NCBI RefSeq assembly: GCF_028752835.1
Contig: NZ_CP087952.1
Location: forward strand, 725,041 to 789,040
Reading direction: 5' to 3'
DNA length: 64,000 nucleotides
Origin: Desulfosarcina sp. BuS5
GTDB taxonomy: Bacteria > Desulfobacterota > Desulfobacteria > Desulfobacterales > BuS5
The notes below the pieces were generated by a model that did no database searches, was not told where the DNA came from, and saw only the letters and a program-made list of their open reading frames with translations. How positions within the stretch are numbered: the first letter of the stretch is position 1; each line of letters begins with the position of its first letter. Of this stretch, positions 44,442-54,037 are shown piece by piece. Both the position numbers and the translations under genes were made by a program.

Positions 44442-46329
44442 TTTCATATATTTCATCATAGCATTACTCATCTACACTACCTACCAGCCTACGGAAACGC
44501 CTTTATTCTCATATTTTGAAAGACTCTTCCTGTTTCTATTTCTTTCGATCATATTTGCATGTTTTACATGGTACGAATTTGTTAGGCTCAAAAAAAAAAT
44601 ATCAGTAATAAGGTTTGCCGACAGCGATTACAGATTTAACGCTCTTGTAACCAGGCATTCCGTCATGGCAATCCTGCTATTTACATTTGAAATATACGGC
44701 TTGCAACTCCCCGCCTTTTTTTTTGATATACAGATATTTACAAGTCTTCCTACAATTACGGCGCTGATCTTTATCATGCTCTTTATGCTGTATCTTATAA
44801 TTGTATGGTCGGCTTCGTACGAATTTTATCAAAAAAAGTACCTGGCCGGAATAACACGGCGTTCGTATATATTTTCCAATATTTCGTTCGCAGCCCCGGT
44901 AATTTTGCCGTGGCTGTTGTTATCTGCAATTCTGGATATTATAAACCTGCTTCCCTTTGACGCTCCAGGACGAATACTCTCCACAACAGCCGGGGAGTCT
45001 ATCTTTTTTCTCATGTTTCTATTTGCAGTTGCTTACACGGGGCCTGCATTAATCCCTAAAATATGGGGATGCCGACCTTTGGAACCGGGTTATTTCAGAA
45101 CCAGAATTGAAAGGCTGTGCAAAAAAGCGGGTATTGAATTTACTGATATTCTCTACTGGCCCATATTCGGCGGAAGAATGATTACGGCCGGTGTTATGGG
45201 TATTACTAAAAGATTTCGTTATATTTTAGTTACAGATGCGCTTTTAAGAATGCTTGAACCTGACGAACTGGACATGGTAATTAGCCATGAGATCGGTCAT
45301 GTAAAAAAAAAGCATCTTATATTTTATCTTCTATTTTTTGCCGGATACATGCTGATTGCATACGTAGTCATGGATTTGATAATCATGTCAGCACTCTATT
45401 CGGAGTTTATCTTCAATCTTATCGGCAGCTATGGTTCCGACCAGGGAACCAGATCTTCAATAATCTTCAGTTTTATTATGGTTTTTATTTTTGTAATATA
45501 CTTCAGATACCTTTTCGGCTATTTCATGCGCAACTTTGAACGTCAGGCCGACACATATGTATATACTCTTTTTAACAATGCCGCCCCTCTTATTTCCACA
45601 TTTAAAAAAATAGCCTTATCCAGCGGGCAATCCCCGGATAAACCATGCTGGCACCACTTCAGCATTACAAAAAGAATAAATTTTCTTGAAAAATGCGAAA
45701 CCGACCGGAGCTGGATTCAAAGGCATGACAGAAACATAAAAAAAAGCATTACCGCCTATGTTGTTGCAATGCTTTTCATCGGGGGAATCGGCTACCAGTT
45801 AAACTTCGGTTGGGTAGGCCAGGTTTTTGAGAAACATTTTATTGAAAAAATAATAAAGCGGGAAATAAAGAACAATCCGGACAACCCGAATTTTTACAAA
45901 ATTATGGGAGATTTGTTTTATGAGCATATGGAATATTCGAAGGCTGTTGCTTTTTATGAAAAATCGCTGTCGCTCGATCCGGATAATCCTGAGATCCTGA
46001 ACAACCTTGCCTGGATACTGGCAACATGCGATGACAGGATGCTATCTGATCCTGCAAGGAGTATAAGGCTGGCGCAAAGGGCGGCGCTCTTAAAAAAATC
46101 ACCCCATATCCTCGATACCCTTGCAGAGAGCTACTATATGTCAGGTATGTATGCCGAGGCCGTAAAAACAGGTCGGGAGGCCTTGAAACTTGTAAAAACA
46201 GACAAAGACAAAGCCTATTACAAAAAACAGTTGGAAAAATTTAAACAGGCACTACTTAATGCAGACCTTTCTGACCTGCATCAGATCGCATTTGCCGCTA
46301 AAAATTTTTTCGATCCCATCCTGTTTTAG
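44431..46329 (+). CDS. Membrane M48 zinc metalloprotease with TPR repeats
   Basis: About 632 aa from ATG 44431. Several N-terminal membrane helices, a zinc site HEIGH in [16 protein letters not shown], a further Glu in [11 protein letters not shown], then C-terminal TPR units ([33 protein letters not shown]). Likely an envelope quality-control protease of the Ste24/HtpX-like class. Its last 78 nt overlap the convergent PilB-like gene. Confidence 0.88.
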   Translation: MFSNFIYFIIALLIYTTYQPTETPLFSYFERLFLFLFLSIIFACFTWYEFVRLKKKISVIRFADSDYRFNALVTRHSVMAILLFTFEIYGLQLPAFFFDIQIFTSLPTITALIFIMLFMLYLIIVWSASYEFYQKKYLAGITRRSYIFSNISFAAPVILPWLLLSAILDIINLLPFDAPGRILSTTAGESIFFLMFLFAVAYTGPALIPKIWGCRPLEPGYFRTRIERLCKKAGIEFTDILYWPIFGGRMITAGVMGITKRFRYILVTDALLRMLEPDELDMVISHEIGHVKKKHLIFYLLFFAGYMLIAYVVMDLIIMSALYSEFIFNLIGSYGSDQGTRSSIIFSFIMVFIFVIYFRYLFGYFMRNFERQADTYVYTLFNNAAPLISTFKKIALSSGQSPDKPCWHHFSITKRINFLEKCETDRSWIQRHDRNIKKSITAYVVAMLFIGGIGYQLNFGWVGQVFEKHFIEKIIKREIKNNPDNPNFYKIMGDLFYEHMEYSKAVAFYEKSLSLDPDNPEILNNLAWILATCDDRMLSDPARSIRLAQRAALLKKSPHILDTLAESYYMSGMYAEAVKTGREALKLVKTDKDKAYYKKQLEKFKQALLNADLSDLHQIAFAAKNFFDPILF

Positions 46330-48681
46330 AGTTGTCATACCGTCTTTGATTGCCTGTTCTCGGAGTATTTCCATTCTTGAGCTTTCCTGTATCAACTTTT
46401 TCTGTTCATCCGTGCCCATCAGGAGCTCATGGATTCCCATCCGGCCCCGGTATCCTGTTTCATGACAGGCATCACATCCTTTAGGTTTGTAAAGAGTCAG
46501 ATCCTCTGTATAGGGGATATTTACTTTTTCCATGAAAATTTCTTCACCACCGTATTCCCTTAGCAGTTCATCATATTCTTTTCTGGAAGGGTGATATTCC
46601 TCCTTGCAGTCTTTGCATAGTGTCCGCACAAGACGCTGTGCCAGTATACACAAAATAGCATCGGCAAAATTAAAAGGATCCATCCCCATGTCCAGGAGCC
46701 TTGTTACACTCTCCGGTGCGCTGTTGGTATGGAGGGTTGACAATACCAGGTGGCCTGTCAAAGAGGCTTCTATCCCTATTTGAGTGGTCTCCTTGTCACG
46801 CATTTCGCCAACCATTATAACATCAGGGTCGGCCCGTAAAAATGACCTCATGGCCGAAGCAAAATCAAACCCTATCTTAGGCTGGACCTGGACCTGCCTT
46901 AATCCGGTCTGTGTTATTTCAACCGGATCCTCAGCAGTCCAGATTTTTGTCTCGGTCTTGTTGATATATCCCAGCGCCGAATGGAGGGTCGTTGTCTTTC
47001 CTGAACCGGTTGGACCGCAAACAAATATGATGCCATATGGCTGTACAATAACACTAAGAAAATTTTCATAATTTTTCTTGGAAAACCCCATTTCGGACAG
47101 AGGAATGGGGTCACCTGCAGCAAGAATACGCATTACGATGTCCTCAACTCCGCCCTGGGTGGGAACAGTCGCCACCCTGAGCTCAACATCAAGACCGCCG
47201 TATTTTTTAAACTTGATTTTTCCGTCCTGGGGTTTGCGACGTTCCGCAATATCAAGATTCGACATAATTTTAATGCGGGAGATCACTGCGTTTTTATAAC
47301 TGTACGGTATAGTCTGATAAAGTGTGCAACTGCCGTCGACCCTGATGCGCACTTCCGTATTTTTTTTGCCGGGATATGGTTCAATATGAATATCAGATGC
47401 GCCTCGGGCATAAGCATCAAGAATTATTTTGTTAACAAGCTGGACAACAGCATTGTCATCTTCTGTAACCAGGGCAGTTTCTTCATCTATATCATCGTCT
47501 TCATCCCGGAGCTGCGAAATAATAGATTCAATTCCGGCCAATTCCTTTTCATCCTGGGTAAAGAGTTTGATAAAATCCAGGATATCCTCTTTAATGGCCA
47601 CTTTGAATTCTATCTTTTTGCCGGGAAAAAGAGATTTTATAACATCGATTTTTTGCAGATCATGGGGATTATCAACCAGGATAATAAGCTTGTCATTTTC
47701 AGAACGTAAGGGAACCCATGCATTGGTTCGTATAAAGGGTATTTTTAATCCCTTCAGCAGCTCTCCGGGAATAGCTGTATTATTGTTATATTCAACGAAT
47801 GGAATATTATAATACCGGCTGAGGGATTTGCCGATATCATTTTTGGAAACCTTTAATTTTTTAATCAGGAAAAATTCAATAGATGCATTCTCCTTTTTTG
47901 CATCCACCATAGCCTTTTTCAGCTCTTTCTGGGTAATAATATAATTTTCAAGGAGATGATTGAATTTATTAATATTCCCTTTTATAACCCTTTTCCGATT
48001 ATACAGAGCAATTCCGATAGTCTTTGCAAGTTCCTTAATATGCTCCTCATCAGACCTGTCATAGTCACCACCTGTTTTTTTATTTATAAGTTGAAGTGCC
48101 CCAAGCATGAATGTTCTATATATAATAGGAGCCACCATTACCTGGCGGGTCGTAAAACCGGTCTTGATATCCCATATAGGGTCAAACTTTAATTCGAGGT
48201 CAATGGCGGACAGCTCTTTTTTATCGTATGCATTTTTAATATTAATAAGTTTCTGTTTATGTGCCGAATATCCCGCAATTGTGCCGGCAGATAGGGGTAT
48301 TCTTATTTCATTAACTTCATTACCTGATTTAAATTTGGAGACTAGTTCACGCTTTATCCCGTCAACCACAAATAGAGTTAACCGCTCGGAGTTAAAGAGC
48401 GCAGTAATCTCGTTTGTCAATTCGGCAAACACATGATCAACATTTGTCGCAGAATAGATTCTGGTGCATACATTTTGAAATTTCTTGCCGAATTCAGCCT
48501 CCGAATTTATCTGTTCTCCGCCTGCCCTGTCCGTATAAAGAGCATCGGTCTTCTCTGCCTGATCTGAGGCTGAAGTATGGGGAGTATCGGTTTTGTTGGT
48601 ATTACCCGAAGCAGTTGTATAAAGAGCATCGGTTTTCGCAGATTGCTTTGAAGTGCTGGTGTATAGTGCGTCTGTTTTCAT
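46252..48681 (-). CDS. GAF-domain GspE/PilB-family ATPase with N-terminal KTDALYT repeats
   Basis: 809 aa. Residues 1-57 are four 14-15-residue units with KTDALYT or KTDTPHT. A GAF domain lies at about 65-235 (QNVCTRIYSATNVDHVFAEL), an N-terminal GspE domain at about 245-400, and the secretion ATPase at 400-800: FVCGPTGSGKTTTLHSAL, VIMVGEMRDKETTQ, HLVLSTLHTNS and the zinc motifs CKDC and CDAC. All ATPase motifs are intact. It lies 25 kb from the pilus cluster with no pilus genes nearby, so it may be a signal-controlled alternative extension motor. The GAF ligand is unknown. Confidence 0.88.
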   Translation of the reverse strand: MKTDALYTSTSKQSAKTDALYTTASGNTNKTDTPHTSASDQAEKTDALYTDRAGGEQINSEAEFGKKFQNVCTRIYSATNVDHVFAELTNEITALFNSERLTLFVVDGIKRELVSKFKSGNEVNEIRIPLSAGTIAGYSAHKQKLINIKNAYDKKELSAIDLELKFDPIWDIKTGFTTRQVMVAPIIYRTFMLGALQLINKKTGGDYDRSDEEHIKELAKTIGIALYNRKRVIKGNINKFNHLLENYIITQKELKKAMVDAKKENASIEFFLIKKLKVSKNDIGKSLSRYYNIPFVEYNNNTAIPGELLKGLKIPFIRTNAWVPLRSENDKLIILVDNPHDLQKIDVIKSLFPGKKIEFKVAIKEDILDFIKLFTQDEKELAGIESIISQLRDEDDDIDEETALVTEDDNAVVQLVNKIILDAYARGASDIHIEPYPGKKNTEVRIRVDGSCTLYQTIPYSYKNAVISRIKIMSNLDIAERRKPQDGKIKFKKYGGLDVELRVATVPTQGGVEDIVMRILAAGDPIPLSEMGFSKKNYENFLSVIVQPYGIIFVCGPTGSGKTTTLHSALGYINKTETKIWTAEDPVEITQTGLRQVQVQPKIGFDFASAMRSFLRADPDVIMVGEMRDKETTQIGIEASLTGHLVLSTLHTNSAPESVTRLLDMGMDPFNFADAILCILAQRLVRTLCKDCKEEYHPSRKEYDELLREYGGEEIFMEKVNIPYTEDLTLYKPKGCDACHETGYRGRMGIHELLMGTDEQKKLIQESSRMEILREQAIKDGMTTLKQDGIEKIFSGKCDLMQVRKVCIK

Positions 48682-48937
48682 AGGCTATTTTCAAAAAAAG
48701 TATCGATTAATTAACAACCCACAAATAAAGCAAACTTCGTGCCTAAAACAAAAAATATGGAATATAATTTATATAAAAATAGTGAATTTTGGGCATCCTT
48801 CATTTGTCGTTGACACTTTTGAAACAACAATGGAACAGCGATGTACACAGATAAACACAGATGGGCTATAGCAGATGAGTTTGGTTTTTAAAAAAGTGTG
48901 AAGTACTTTTGAAGTAATATGAATAATGTTAATATAA

Positions 48938-49183
48938 TTATTCAGAATTTTTTTTATGCAGATCGCGGCAATTTGTGAAAATTTTTTTAATACCCCCGCC
49001 CAGCAGCAGGATACCGATAAGGTAAAAAGAAAACCTGATAAAAAACAGGTTTGATGAAAAAAAACCCGATTTTTCTATATCAGCCATTTTTTGAGGTATT
49101 GCAAAAAAGACGCCCAATCCCGCTGCAAACAGGAGAATACCCCATACTATTTGAATAATCGTTTTATTATCAGACATAAGCAT
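48938..49183 (-). CDS. Small two-helix membrane protein
   Basis: 81 aa with helices at about 8-28 (IIQIVWGILLFAAGLGVFFA) and 44-64 (FFIRFSFYLIGILLLGGGIK), and a basic C-terminus. Start ATG 49183 or 49177. Not recognised; hypothetical. It lies upstream of the tRNA-Ser genes' 3' side and the PilB-like gene but has no clear partner. The 256 nt between it and the PilB-like gene hold only AT-rich sequence. Confidence 0.62.
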   Translation of the reverse strand: MLMSDNKTIIQIVWGILLFAAGLGVFFAIPQKMADIEKSGFFSSNLFFIRFSFYLIGILLLGGGIKKIFTNCRDLHKKNSE

Positions 49184-49232
49184 ATACTTAAAAGAATGCC
49201 GAGACCATTAAGGCCCCAATGGATTGAATTGG

Positions 49233-49322
49233 CGGAGAGAGAGGGATTCGAACCCTCGGTGAGGTATAACCCCCACACTCGCTTAGCAGGCGAGCGCCTT
49301 CAGCCAGCTCGGCCATCTCTCC
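49233..49322 (-). tRNA. tRNA-Ser (GCU)
   Basis: 90 nt. Acceptor GGAGAGA pairs with TCTCTCC; the anticodon arm reads CTCGC-CTGCTAA-GCGAG with anticodon GCT; a long variable arm and the T loop GGTTCGAATCC are present. CCA is not encoded. Confidence 0.95.
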
Positions 49323-49359
49323 GCAATTATGTGACCTTTAAGGGTTTAATTGTGAGTGG

Positions 49360-49443
49360 CGGAGGGAGTAGGATTTGAACCCACGGAGCCATTAGCTCAA
49401 CGGTTTTCAAGACCGCCGCCTTAAACCACTCGGCCATCCCTCC
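49360..49443 (-). tRNA. tRNA-Ser (UGA)
   Basis: 84 nt. Acceptor GGAGGGA pairs with TCCCTCC; anticodon loop CTTGAAA gives anticodon TGA; a variable arm (TGAGCTAATGGCT) and T loop GGTTCAAATCC are present. It lies 37 nt from tRNA-Ser(GCU) on the same strand, so the two serine tRNAs may be co-transcribed. Confidence 0.93.
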
Positions 49444-49605
49444 GTTAGAATTTTTCTTTTACCACCGGATAAACCTGTGGTCAATATTAAACCTGCCGGC
49501 TGATCGTATTTTTTTATAGATTACAGATTATATAAAAATATCTTCTTGACAATGGAGTAAAAAAGTTTGAAAAAAAGAAATTTATAAATATTTTAAGATA
49601 TTGAT

Positions 49606-49953
49606 ATGAATAACCAAAAAATGGGGAATAAAAAAGACGAAAGAAGGGGGGAACAGAGAAAAATAACCGATTTATATTATAGCGTTGAATTTTCTATTAA
49701 GGGGCTGGCATATTTTTACCAATTTAAATTGAGAGATATATCGCAAAATGGTCTCTGTATAATGGTAAAGGAAGGTTCACCGGTCCTGCAGAATATCAAA
49801 GTTGGTAATTTGTTGGATATGAAGTATTACTCGGTCGAAACACCGGATAAAACCGATAAAATTATTACAAAGGTCAAACATATAACAAAACATGCTCAAG
49901 GCCGATTTCAGGGTCACAGTCTGGTGGGGCTTGAAATACTCAAAAAAGAATAA
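49606..49953 (+). CDS. PilZ-domain protein
   Basis: 115 aa single domain. The arginine-rich start KDERRGEQRKITDLYYSVEF and DISQNGLCIMV match the PilZ pattern RxxxR...[DN]xSxxG that binds cyclic-di-GMP; HSLVGLEIL closes the barrel. With the MshEN motifs in the pilus ATPase it suggests cyclic-di-GMP control of surface behaviour in this organism. The target is unknown. Confidence 0.78.
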   Translation: MNNQKMGNKKDERRGEQRKITDLYYSVEFSIKGLAYFYQFKLRDISQNGLCIMVKEGSPVLQNIKVGNLLDMKYYSVETPDKTDKIITKVKHITKHAQGRFQGHSLVGLEILKKE

Positions 49954-50032
49954 AACAAACTCGGATCATAGCGGATTATTGTGGAGATTCTATTTCTTGA
50001 GCATATACTAATTAAACTTATGCCATCAGGTA

Positions 50033-50076
50033 TTAGCTTTTAGCGTTAATAACAGCTAAAAGCTAAGTGCTAATAG
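50033..50076. repeat. Inverted repeat of TTAGCTTTTAGC type
   Basis: TTAGCTTTTAGCGTTA and TAACAGCTAAAAGCTAA are complementary, with further related iterations (AGTGCTAATAGC). Related to the structures at 25622 and 59615. A hairpin GTTCATCATGG / CCGTGATGAAC follows. Confidence 0.55.
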
Positions 50077-50140
50077 CTGTTCATCATGGATTACCACACT
50101 AACCCGTGATGAACCACAAACTCCCGGTATATCTGAAAAT

Positions 50141-50806
50141 CTATAATAAAGAGACATCTGTCCAGGATATTTCGTTCACACCATCTATCTGTCTCAACTC
50201 CCTGGCTATCTCCCGCCGCCGATCAACCCCTTTGGAGACCAGTTTTATATCGTACAAAGTGATGTTATTTAAAATATCTCTGCGAAAATTTACAAATTCG
50301 ACAGACAGGTTTTCATATTCATCGAGAAGTTTTTCAATGTGACTGAAATCGCAAATCCGCGTATTGACCTGCAGGGTGATGTGCGTATAAACCTCCTTTA
50401 AAATACTCGATTTAAATCTCCTAAGTCCATAAAGAACAATAATGGCAATAAATATTGTTATTACCGCAGGCGCATAAAAACCGGAGCCGACAGCAAGCCC
50501 CACTCCAGTCAGAAGCCACAAACCAGCTGCCGTTGTCAAACCTCTAACAGAGACTCCCGATTTCATAATTGCTCCAGCGCCCAGAAAACCCATGCTTGCT
50601 ATGGCATATGAAGCGATACGTGCGGGGTCCAGCCGGGCAACGGATTGCTGGTCAAGATGCCTGAAAAGAACCTCCATGTTCATGGATAGCTGCATCATAA
50701 GACATGCGCTCATGCAAATCAGAATATTTGTTCTGAAACCGGCGCCCTGCCTGTGCATTTCACGCTCAAAACCTATAACACCGCCCAAAAAAGCAGCTAA
50801 AAGCAA
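50141..50806 (-). CDS. MgtC/SapB family membrane protein
   Basis: 221 aa. Helices 1-5 with the family phrases AAFLGGVIGFEREMHRQGAGFRTNI and GFLGAGAIMKSG, VRGLTTAAGLWLLTGVGLAVG, then a cytoplasmic ACT-like domain (about 145-220). MgtC proteins affect Mg2+ homeostasis or ATP synthase control. No ATG or GTG is available: the open frame continues a few codons upstream of TTG 50806 (REIIRFSLE) to a stop, so the start is TTG or another rare codon. A mini-hairpin array lies just upstream. Confidence 0.82.
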   Translation of the reverse strand: MLLAAFLGGVIGFEREMHRQGAGFRTNILICMSACLMMQLSMNMEVLFRHLDQQSVARLDPARIASYAIASMGFLGAGAIMKSGVSVRGLTTAAGLWLLTGVGLAVGSGFYAPAVITIFIAIIVLYGLRRFKSSILKEVYTHITLQVNTRICDFSHIEKLLDEYENLSVEFVNFRRDILNNITLYDIKLVSKGVDRRREIARELRQIDGVNEISWTDVSLL

Positions 50807-50858
50807 CTCCAGGGAAAACCGTATAATCTCGCGTGCAAATTAAAAGATCCCATATTCA

Positions 50859-50953
50859 CTCCTCAAGCGCAGCGCCCTTAAAGGCCGCAGGCCGTCCCTA
50901 AAGCAAAGCGCTCCTCAAGGCCGAAGGCCGTTCCCAAAGGCCGAAGGCCGCTC
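50859..50953. repeat. Mini-hairpin repeat array between mgtC and DUF362 genes
   Basis: Five units: CCTCAAGCGCAGCGCCC, AAAGGCCGCAGGCCGTCC, TAAAGCAAAGCGCTC, CTCAAGGCCGAAGGCCG and CAAAGGCCGAAGGCCGC. Each forms a GC mini-stem. The right end codes for the tail of the DUF362 protein. Confidence 0.75.
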
Positions 50954-52051
50954 CATAATCCAGCGAAATATCTTGCCCAACCGTGCCTCTTTTGCGCGCA
51001 GCGCGCCATGTGGACAGACTTCGATACAGCAATAACACCTTATGCAGCTGTTATAGTCAAAAATAATCTTTTTCTTGTTGAGAGTAATTGCCCTGGCCGG
51101 ACAATAATCCCGGCATTCCCCGCATAACCGGCAGATGCTTTTATTTACAATAGGCCTTTGGGACAGATATTTTCTTGTAAATCCATGCAGGAATCGAGGC
51201 CCGAATGTAAGATCACCAAGTTCCGGAAACCTGAAATCATTAACAATCTGAAAATCGCCGCTAATATAGATTTCTTGGTCGATAAGTCCGAGTCTTTGGG
51301 CGGCCCTATTGGTTGGAAGCATATCACTTTTTAGCCCCAGCATACTGCATACCGCCAGATCCACAGCCAAAGCACTTCTGCTCCCGGCGATCACACCTGT
51401 ATGCCGTGGAGTTCCACTCTTGCCGGGGCCATCTCCTTCCATGGCGAGAATCCCGTCAAGAATAGTAAGCGAAGGTTTAACGGCTTCGTGAATCTGTACC
51501 AGTAGTTTCGCAAAGACCTCCCGGTCAACACCTGCCCTGAAATGCCATCCAGGCTTATTAAAACCTATAATACATCCAAAAAGATTTTTTACCCCAAGAG
51601 TCAAAAGCATTTGGGCATGTGTTTTGAGCTTTGCAATATTAATGACCAGGTCGGCCTCCACGGCATCTTTGGCAATATCGATTCTGCCAAAAGGGTCTCC
51701 GATATCCACCTTGACAGATTCTTTGAACTCCTTAAAAACAACATCAATACCTTCAAAGATTTTTTCATATGTTCCCTCTTTAAGAACTTTGCTGAATGAT
51801 CCCACCGCCGGACTGTCTGAAATCTGGACATGCCCTCCTTTGTCAAGCACATATTCAGCTACGGCTTTTACAACCATGGGGTGGGTTAAAATAGCTTTGT
51901 CCGGCCCGGCCGGTAAAAGGAGGTTTGGTTTTATCAATACCCGTGCTCCTTTTTGTATAAAATCTCCCCCCAACCCATCTATAATATCAGATACAAGAGT
52001 CTTTAATGCCCCATAATCATAGGAGGCGTTTCTGAAAATTACATTTATCAT
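50915..52051 (-). CDS. DUF362 protein with 2x[4Fe-4S] ferredoxin domain
   Basis: About 378 aa from ATG 52051 (MINVIFRNASYDYG). The DUF362 part has VLIKPNLLLPAGPDKAILTH, DSPAVGSFSKVL and LINIAKLKTHAQMLLTLGVK with NLFG. The C-terminal ferredoxin part has CRLCGECRDYCPARAI and CIRCYCCIEVCPHGAL. The last residues (ERPSAFGNGLRP) are encoded by the mini-hairpin array, so the original C-terminus has been changed. Redox role likely; reaction unknown. It lies beyond the etf operon terminator. Confidence 0.85.
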   Translation of the reverse strand: MINVIFRNASYDYGALKTLVSDIIDGLGGDFIQKGARVLIKPNLLLPAGPDKAILTHPMVVKAVAEYVLDKGGHVQISDSPAVGSFSKVLKEGTYEKIFEGIDVVFKEFKESVKVDIGDPFGRIDIAKDAVEADLVINIAKLKTHAQMLLTLGVKNLFGCIIGFNKPGWHFRAGVDREVFAKLLVQIHEAVKPSLTILDGILAMEGDGPGKSGTPRHTGVIAGSRSALAVDLAVCSMLGLKSDMLPTNRAAQRLGLIDQEIYISGDFQIVNDFRFPELGDLTFGPRFLHGFTRKYLSQRPIVNKSICRLCGECRDYCPARAITLNKKKIIFDYNSCIRCYCCIEVCPHGALRAKEARLGKIFRWIMERPSAFGNGLRP

Positions 52052-52186
52052 GTTCAGCCTTTTAGCATAGTTTAACAAATATCAAATTTATGGGGAAAAA
52101 CCGATCAAGAAATGGTCAGGTTTATATGGAGGGAAGTTTGGAAACTTTGGTGTGGGGCTCGCTTAAAAACAACGTTTTATTAAAAA

Positions 52187-52220
52187 AAACCGGCCTTGGG
52201 AAAGGAACCGGTCTTTTTTA
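52187..52220 (-). terminator. Terminator of the etf operon
   Basis: ACCGG and CCGGT arms inside A- and T-rich flanks (AAAAAAACCGG ... CCGGTCTTTTTTA). Read on the minus strand it is a stem followed by a T run, 24 nt after the etfA stop; it may work in both directions. Confidence 0.68.
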
Positions 52221-52243
52221 ATAAAATTCAATTAGCAGAGTGC

Positions 52244-53212
52244 CTACATATCATTTATTTTTTCAGTTAATTCCGGCAGAAATTCCAGCATATCTTCAAC
52301 AATGCCTACATCTGCAACCTGAAAAATAGGGGCTTTGATATTTTTGTTGACGGCAACCATAAATGGCGATCCTTTGATGCCGCCCAGATGCTGAAAAGAA
52401 CCGCTTATACCGCAGGCAAGATATACCTTGGGTTTAACCGTCTGGCCTGACGTTCCCACCTGACGTGATTTTTCAAGCCATTTGGAATCTACGATCGGCC
52501 GTGAGCATGAAACATCAGCGCCTAGCGCTTCCGCCAGATCGTTGGCGATCTCAATATTATCTTCATCCTCAATGCCCCTTCCTATCGAAACAAGAACTTC
52601 AGACTTGGTAATATCAACATCCCCTACCTCAGCCACAACAGTCTCGAGAAAGGTTCGGCGGGCCGCAAGATCACCCGCTTCGGATGATTTATCTACAATT
52701 TCTCCGGATGCAGACTTGCTTTCATCGGGAGCAAATGCGCCGGGACGAATATTTACAACAGCGCCGGAGCCTATATCACAAAGCATATGCGTGCTGACCT
52801 GGCCGCTGAATTCCTGGCGAACAATTTTCAGATTAGATCCGTCAAGTCCTTCAAAATCGACTACATCGGCAACAAATGCCGACTCAAGTTTAATTGAAAG
52901 TCCAGGCCCCAGATCCATTCCAAAAGTATCATGGGGCAACAAAAGAACTGCATCACCGGGTAGGATATTAACCAAGATACCCCTGATTATTTCCGCATTG
53001 GGATATGTAATGGCGGCATTATCTATTTTAATGACCTCATTATATGTAGTGGCAACATCTTTACATACTGCCTCAAGATCAGCGCCGGATCCAGTCACAA
53101 TTGCCGATACAGATGCATCGGGATCAATCTTTTTGGCTGCCGTAATAAGCTCAAGAGCAGTATCATCGGCAACTCCGCCTTTGTGTACTATATATGCGTA
53201 AATCTGAGCCAT
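52244..53212 (-). CDS. etfA: Electron transfer flavoprotein, alpha subunit
   Basis: 322 aa. N-terminal domain with AQIYAYIVHKGGVADDTALE, and the C-terminal FAD domain with VLVSIGRGIEDEDNIEIAND, GADVSCSRPIVDSKWLEKSR, VGTSGQTVKPKVYLACGISG and QHLGGIKGSPFMVAVNKN. Takes electrons from acyl-CoA dehydrogenases and passes them on to the adjacent membrane Fe-S protein. Overlaps etfB by one base. Codons IANDLAEALGAD (52513-52549) are the source-like sequence of the insertion in the pilus gene at 14635. Confidence 0.95.
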   Translation of the reverse strand: MAQIYAYIVHKGGVADDTALELITAAKKIDPDASVSAIVTGSGADLEAVCKDVATTYNEVIKIDNAAITYPNAEIIRGILVNILPGDAVLLLPHDTFGMDLGPGLSIKLESAFVADVVDFEGLDGSNLKIVRQEFSGQVSTHMLCDIGSGAVVNIRPGAFAPDESKSASGEIVDKSSEAGDLAARRTFLETVVAEVGDVDITKSEVLVSIGRGIEDEDNIEIANDLAEALGADVSCSRPIVDSKWLEKSRQVGTSGQTVKPKVYLACGISGSFQHLGGIKGSPFMVAVNKNIKAPIFQVADVGIVEDMLEFLPELTEKINDM

Positions 53213-54003
53213 TATTTAATACCTCCTTTGGCTTTTAAGTATTCAACCAGTTTGTCAATGATTTCTTCGGTGCTGCCTTCGAGAATTTCAGCGCCTTCTC
53301 CAGTATCAGGTATAAAATAATCGACCTTTTTTACATTGGCGCCTGCTTCACCCACAGCATCGGATGCAAGGCCTAAATCCGAGGTGCCATGAACCGGGAT
53401 CTCTACCGAAGCAACCTTTCTGATGCCCCTGATTCCCACATAGCGCGGTTCATTGATACCGGTTTGAATAGAGAGCACACAAGGAAGTTCAATTTCGTTC
53501 ATCTCTATATTGCCGCCTTCTACTTCCCTGCCGACTTTAATCTTTTTATCATCTGTAATCTCTATAGTATTTACCAGGGAAGCATAGGGAAGATCCAGCA
53601 TTGCAGCCAGCATTCCACCAACCTGGCCGGCCCCGTCATCGGCCTGGGCTCCTGTCATGATCAAATCAAATTTACCCTTTTCGATTTCGGCCTTTAAAAT
53701 GGAAGCTATACCTTTTCCATCCGAATCATTAAAAGCATCATCAGACAGGAGAACGCCCTGGTCGGCACCCATTGCCATTTCTCGTCTGATAACTTCTTCT
53801 GATTCTTCATCACCGACCGAAACAACAGTAACATTGCCGCCCACATTATCACGGATCTGAATCGCCTCTTCAACCGCATAATTATCCCATTCGTTTACTG
53901 AGTAAACAAGATCATCCCGATCAATATCAGTTCCGTCGCTGTTAACCTCTATCTCGTTTTCAGCGGTATCAGGGACTCTCTTGACGCATACCAAAATTTC
54001 CAT
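53212..54003 (-). CDS. etfB: Electron transfer flavoprotein, beta subunit
   Basis: 263 aa from ATG 54003 with the site GGAGGTAACA in front. MEILVCVKRVPDTAENEIEV, AVEEAIQIRDN and the AMP/FAD-binding VGDEESEEVIRREMAMGADQ, DLIMTGAQADDGAGQVGGML are typical. Forms the EtfAB heterodimer. The longer open frame upstream runs into a non-coding repeat array and is not used. Confidence 0.95.
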   Translation of the reverse strand: MEILVCVKRVPDTAENEIEVNSDGTDIDRDDLVYSVNEWDNYAVEEAIQIRDNVGGNVTVVSVGDEESEEVIRREMAMGADQGVLLSDDAFNDSDGKGIASILKAEIEKGKFDLIMTGAQADDGAGQVGGMLAAMLDLPYASLVNTIEITDDKKIKVGREVEGGNIEMNEIELPCVLSIQTGINEPRYVGIRGIRKVASVEIPVHGTSDLGLASDAVGEAGANVKKVDYFIPDTGEGAEILEGSTEEIIDKLVEYLKAKGGIK

Positions 54004-54037
54004 TGTTACCTCCAATTTAAAATATTTTTCACAAAAT

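Noticed and set aside
48538-48681. Four 42-45-bp repeats considered as a CRISPR-like array
   Set aside because: They are in frame, degenerate at DNA level and encode the KTDALYT protein repeats; no constant repeat with unique spacers.
49091-49378. A 95-aa ORF across the serine tRNA genes
   Set aside because: Its sequence (EREGFEPSVRYNPHTRLAG type) is the usual false translation of the reverse strand of tRNA-Ser genes.
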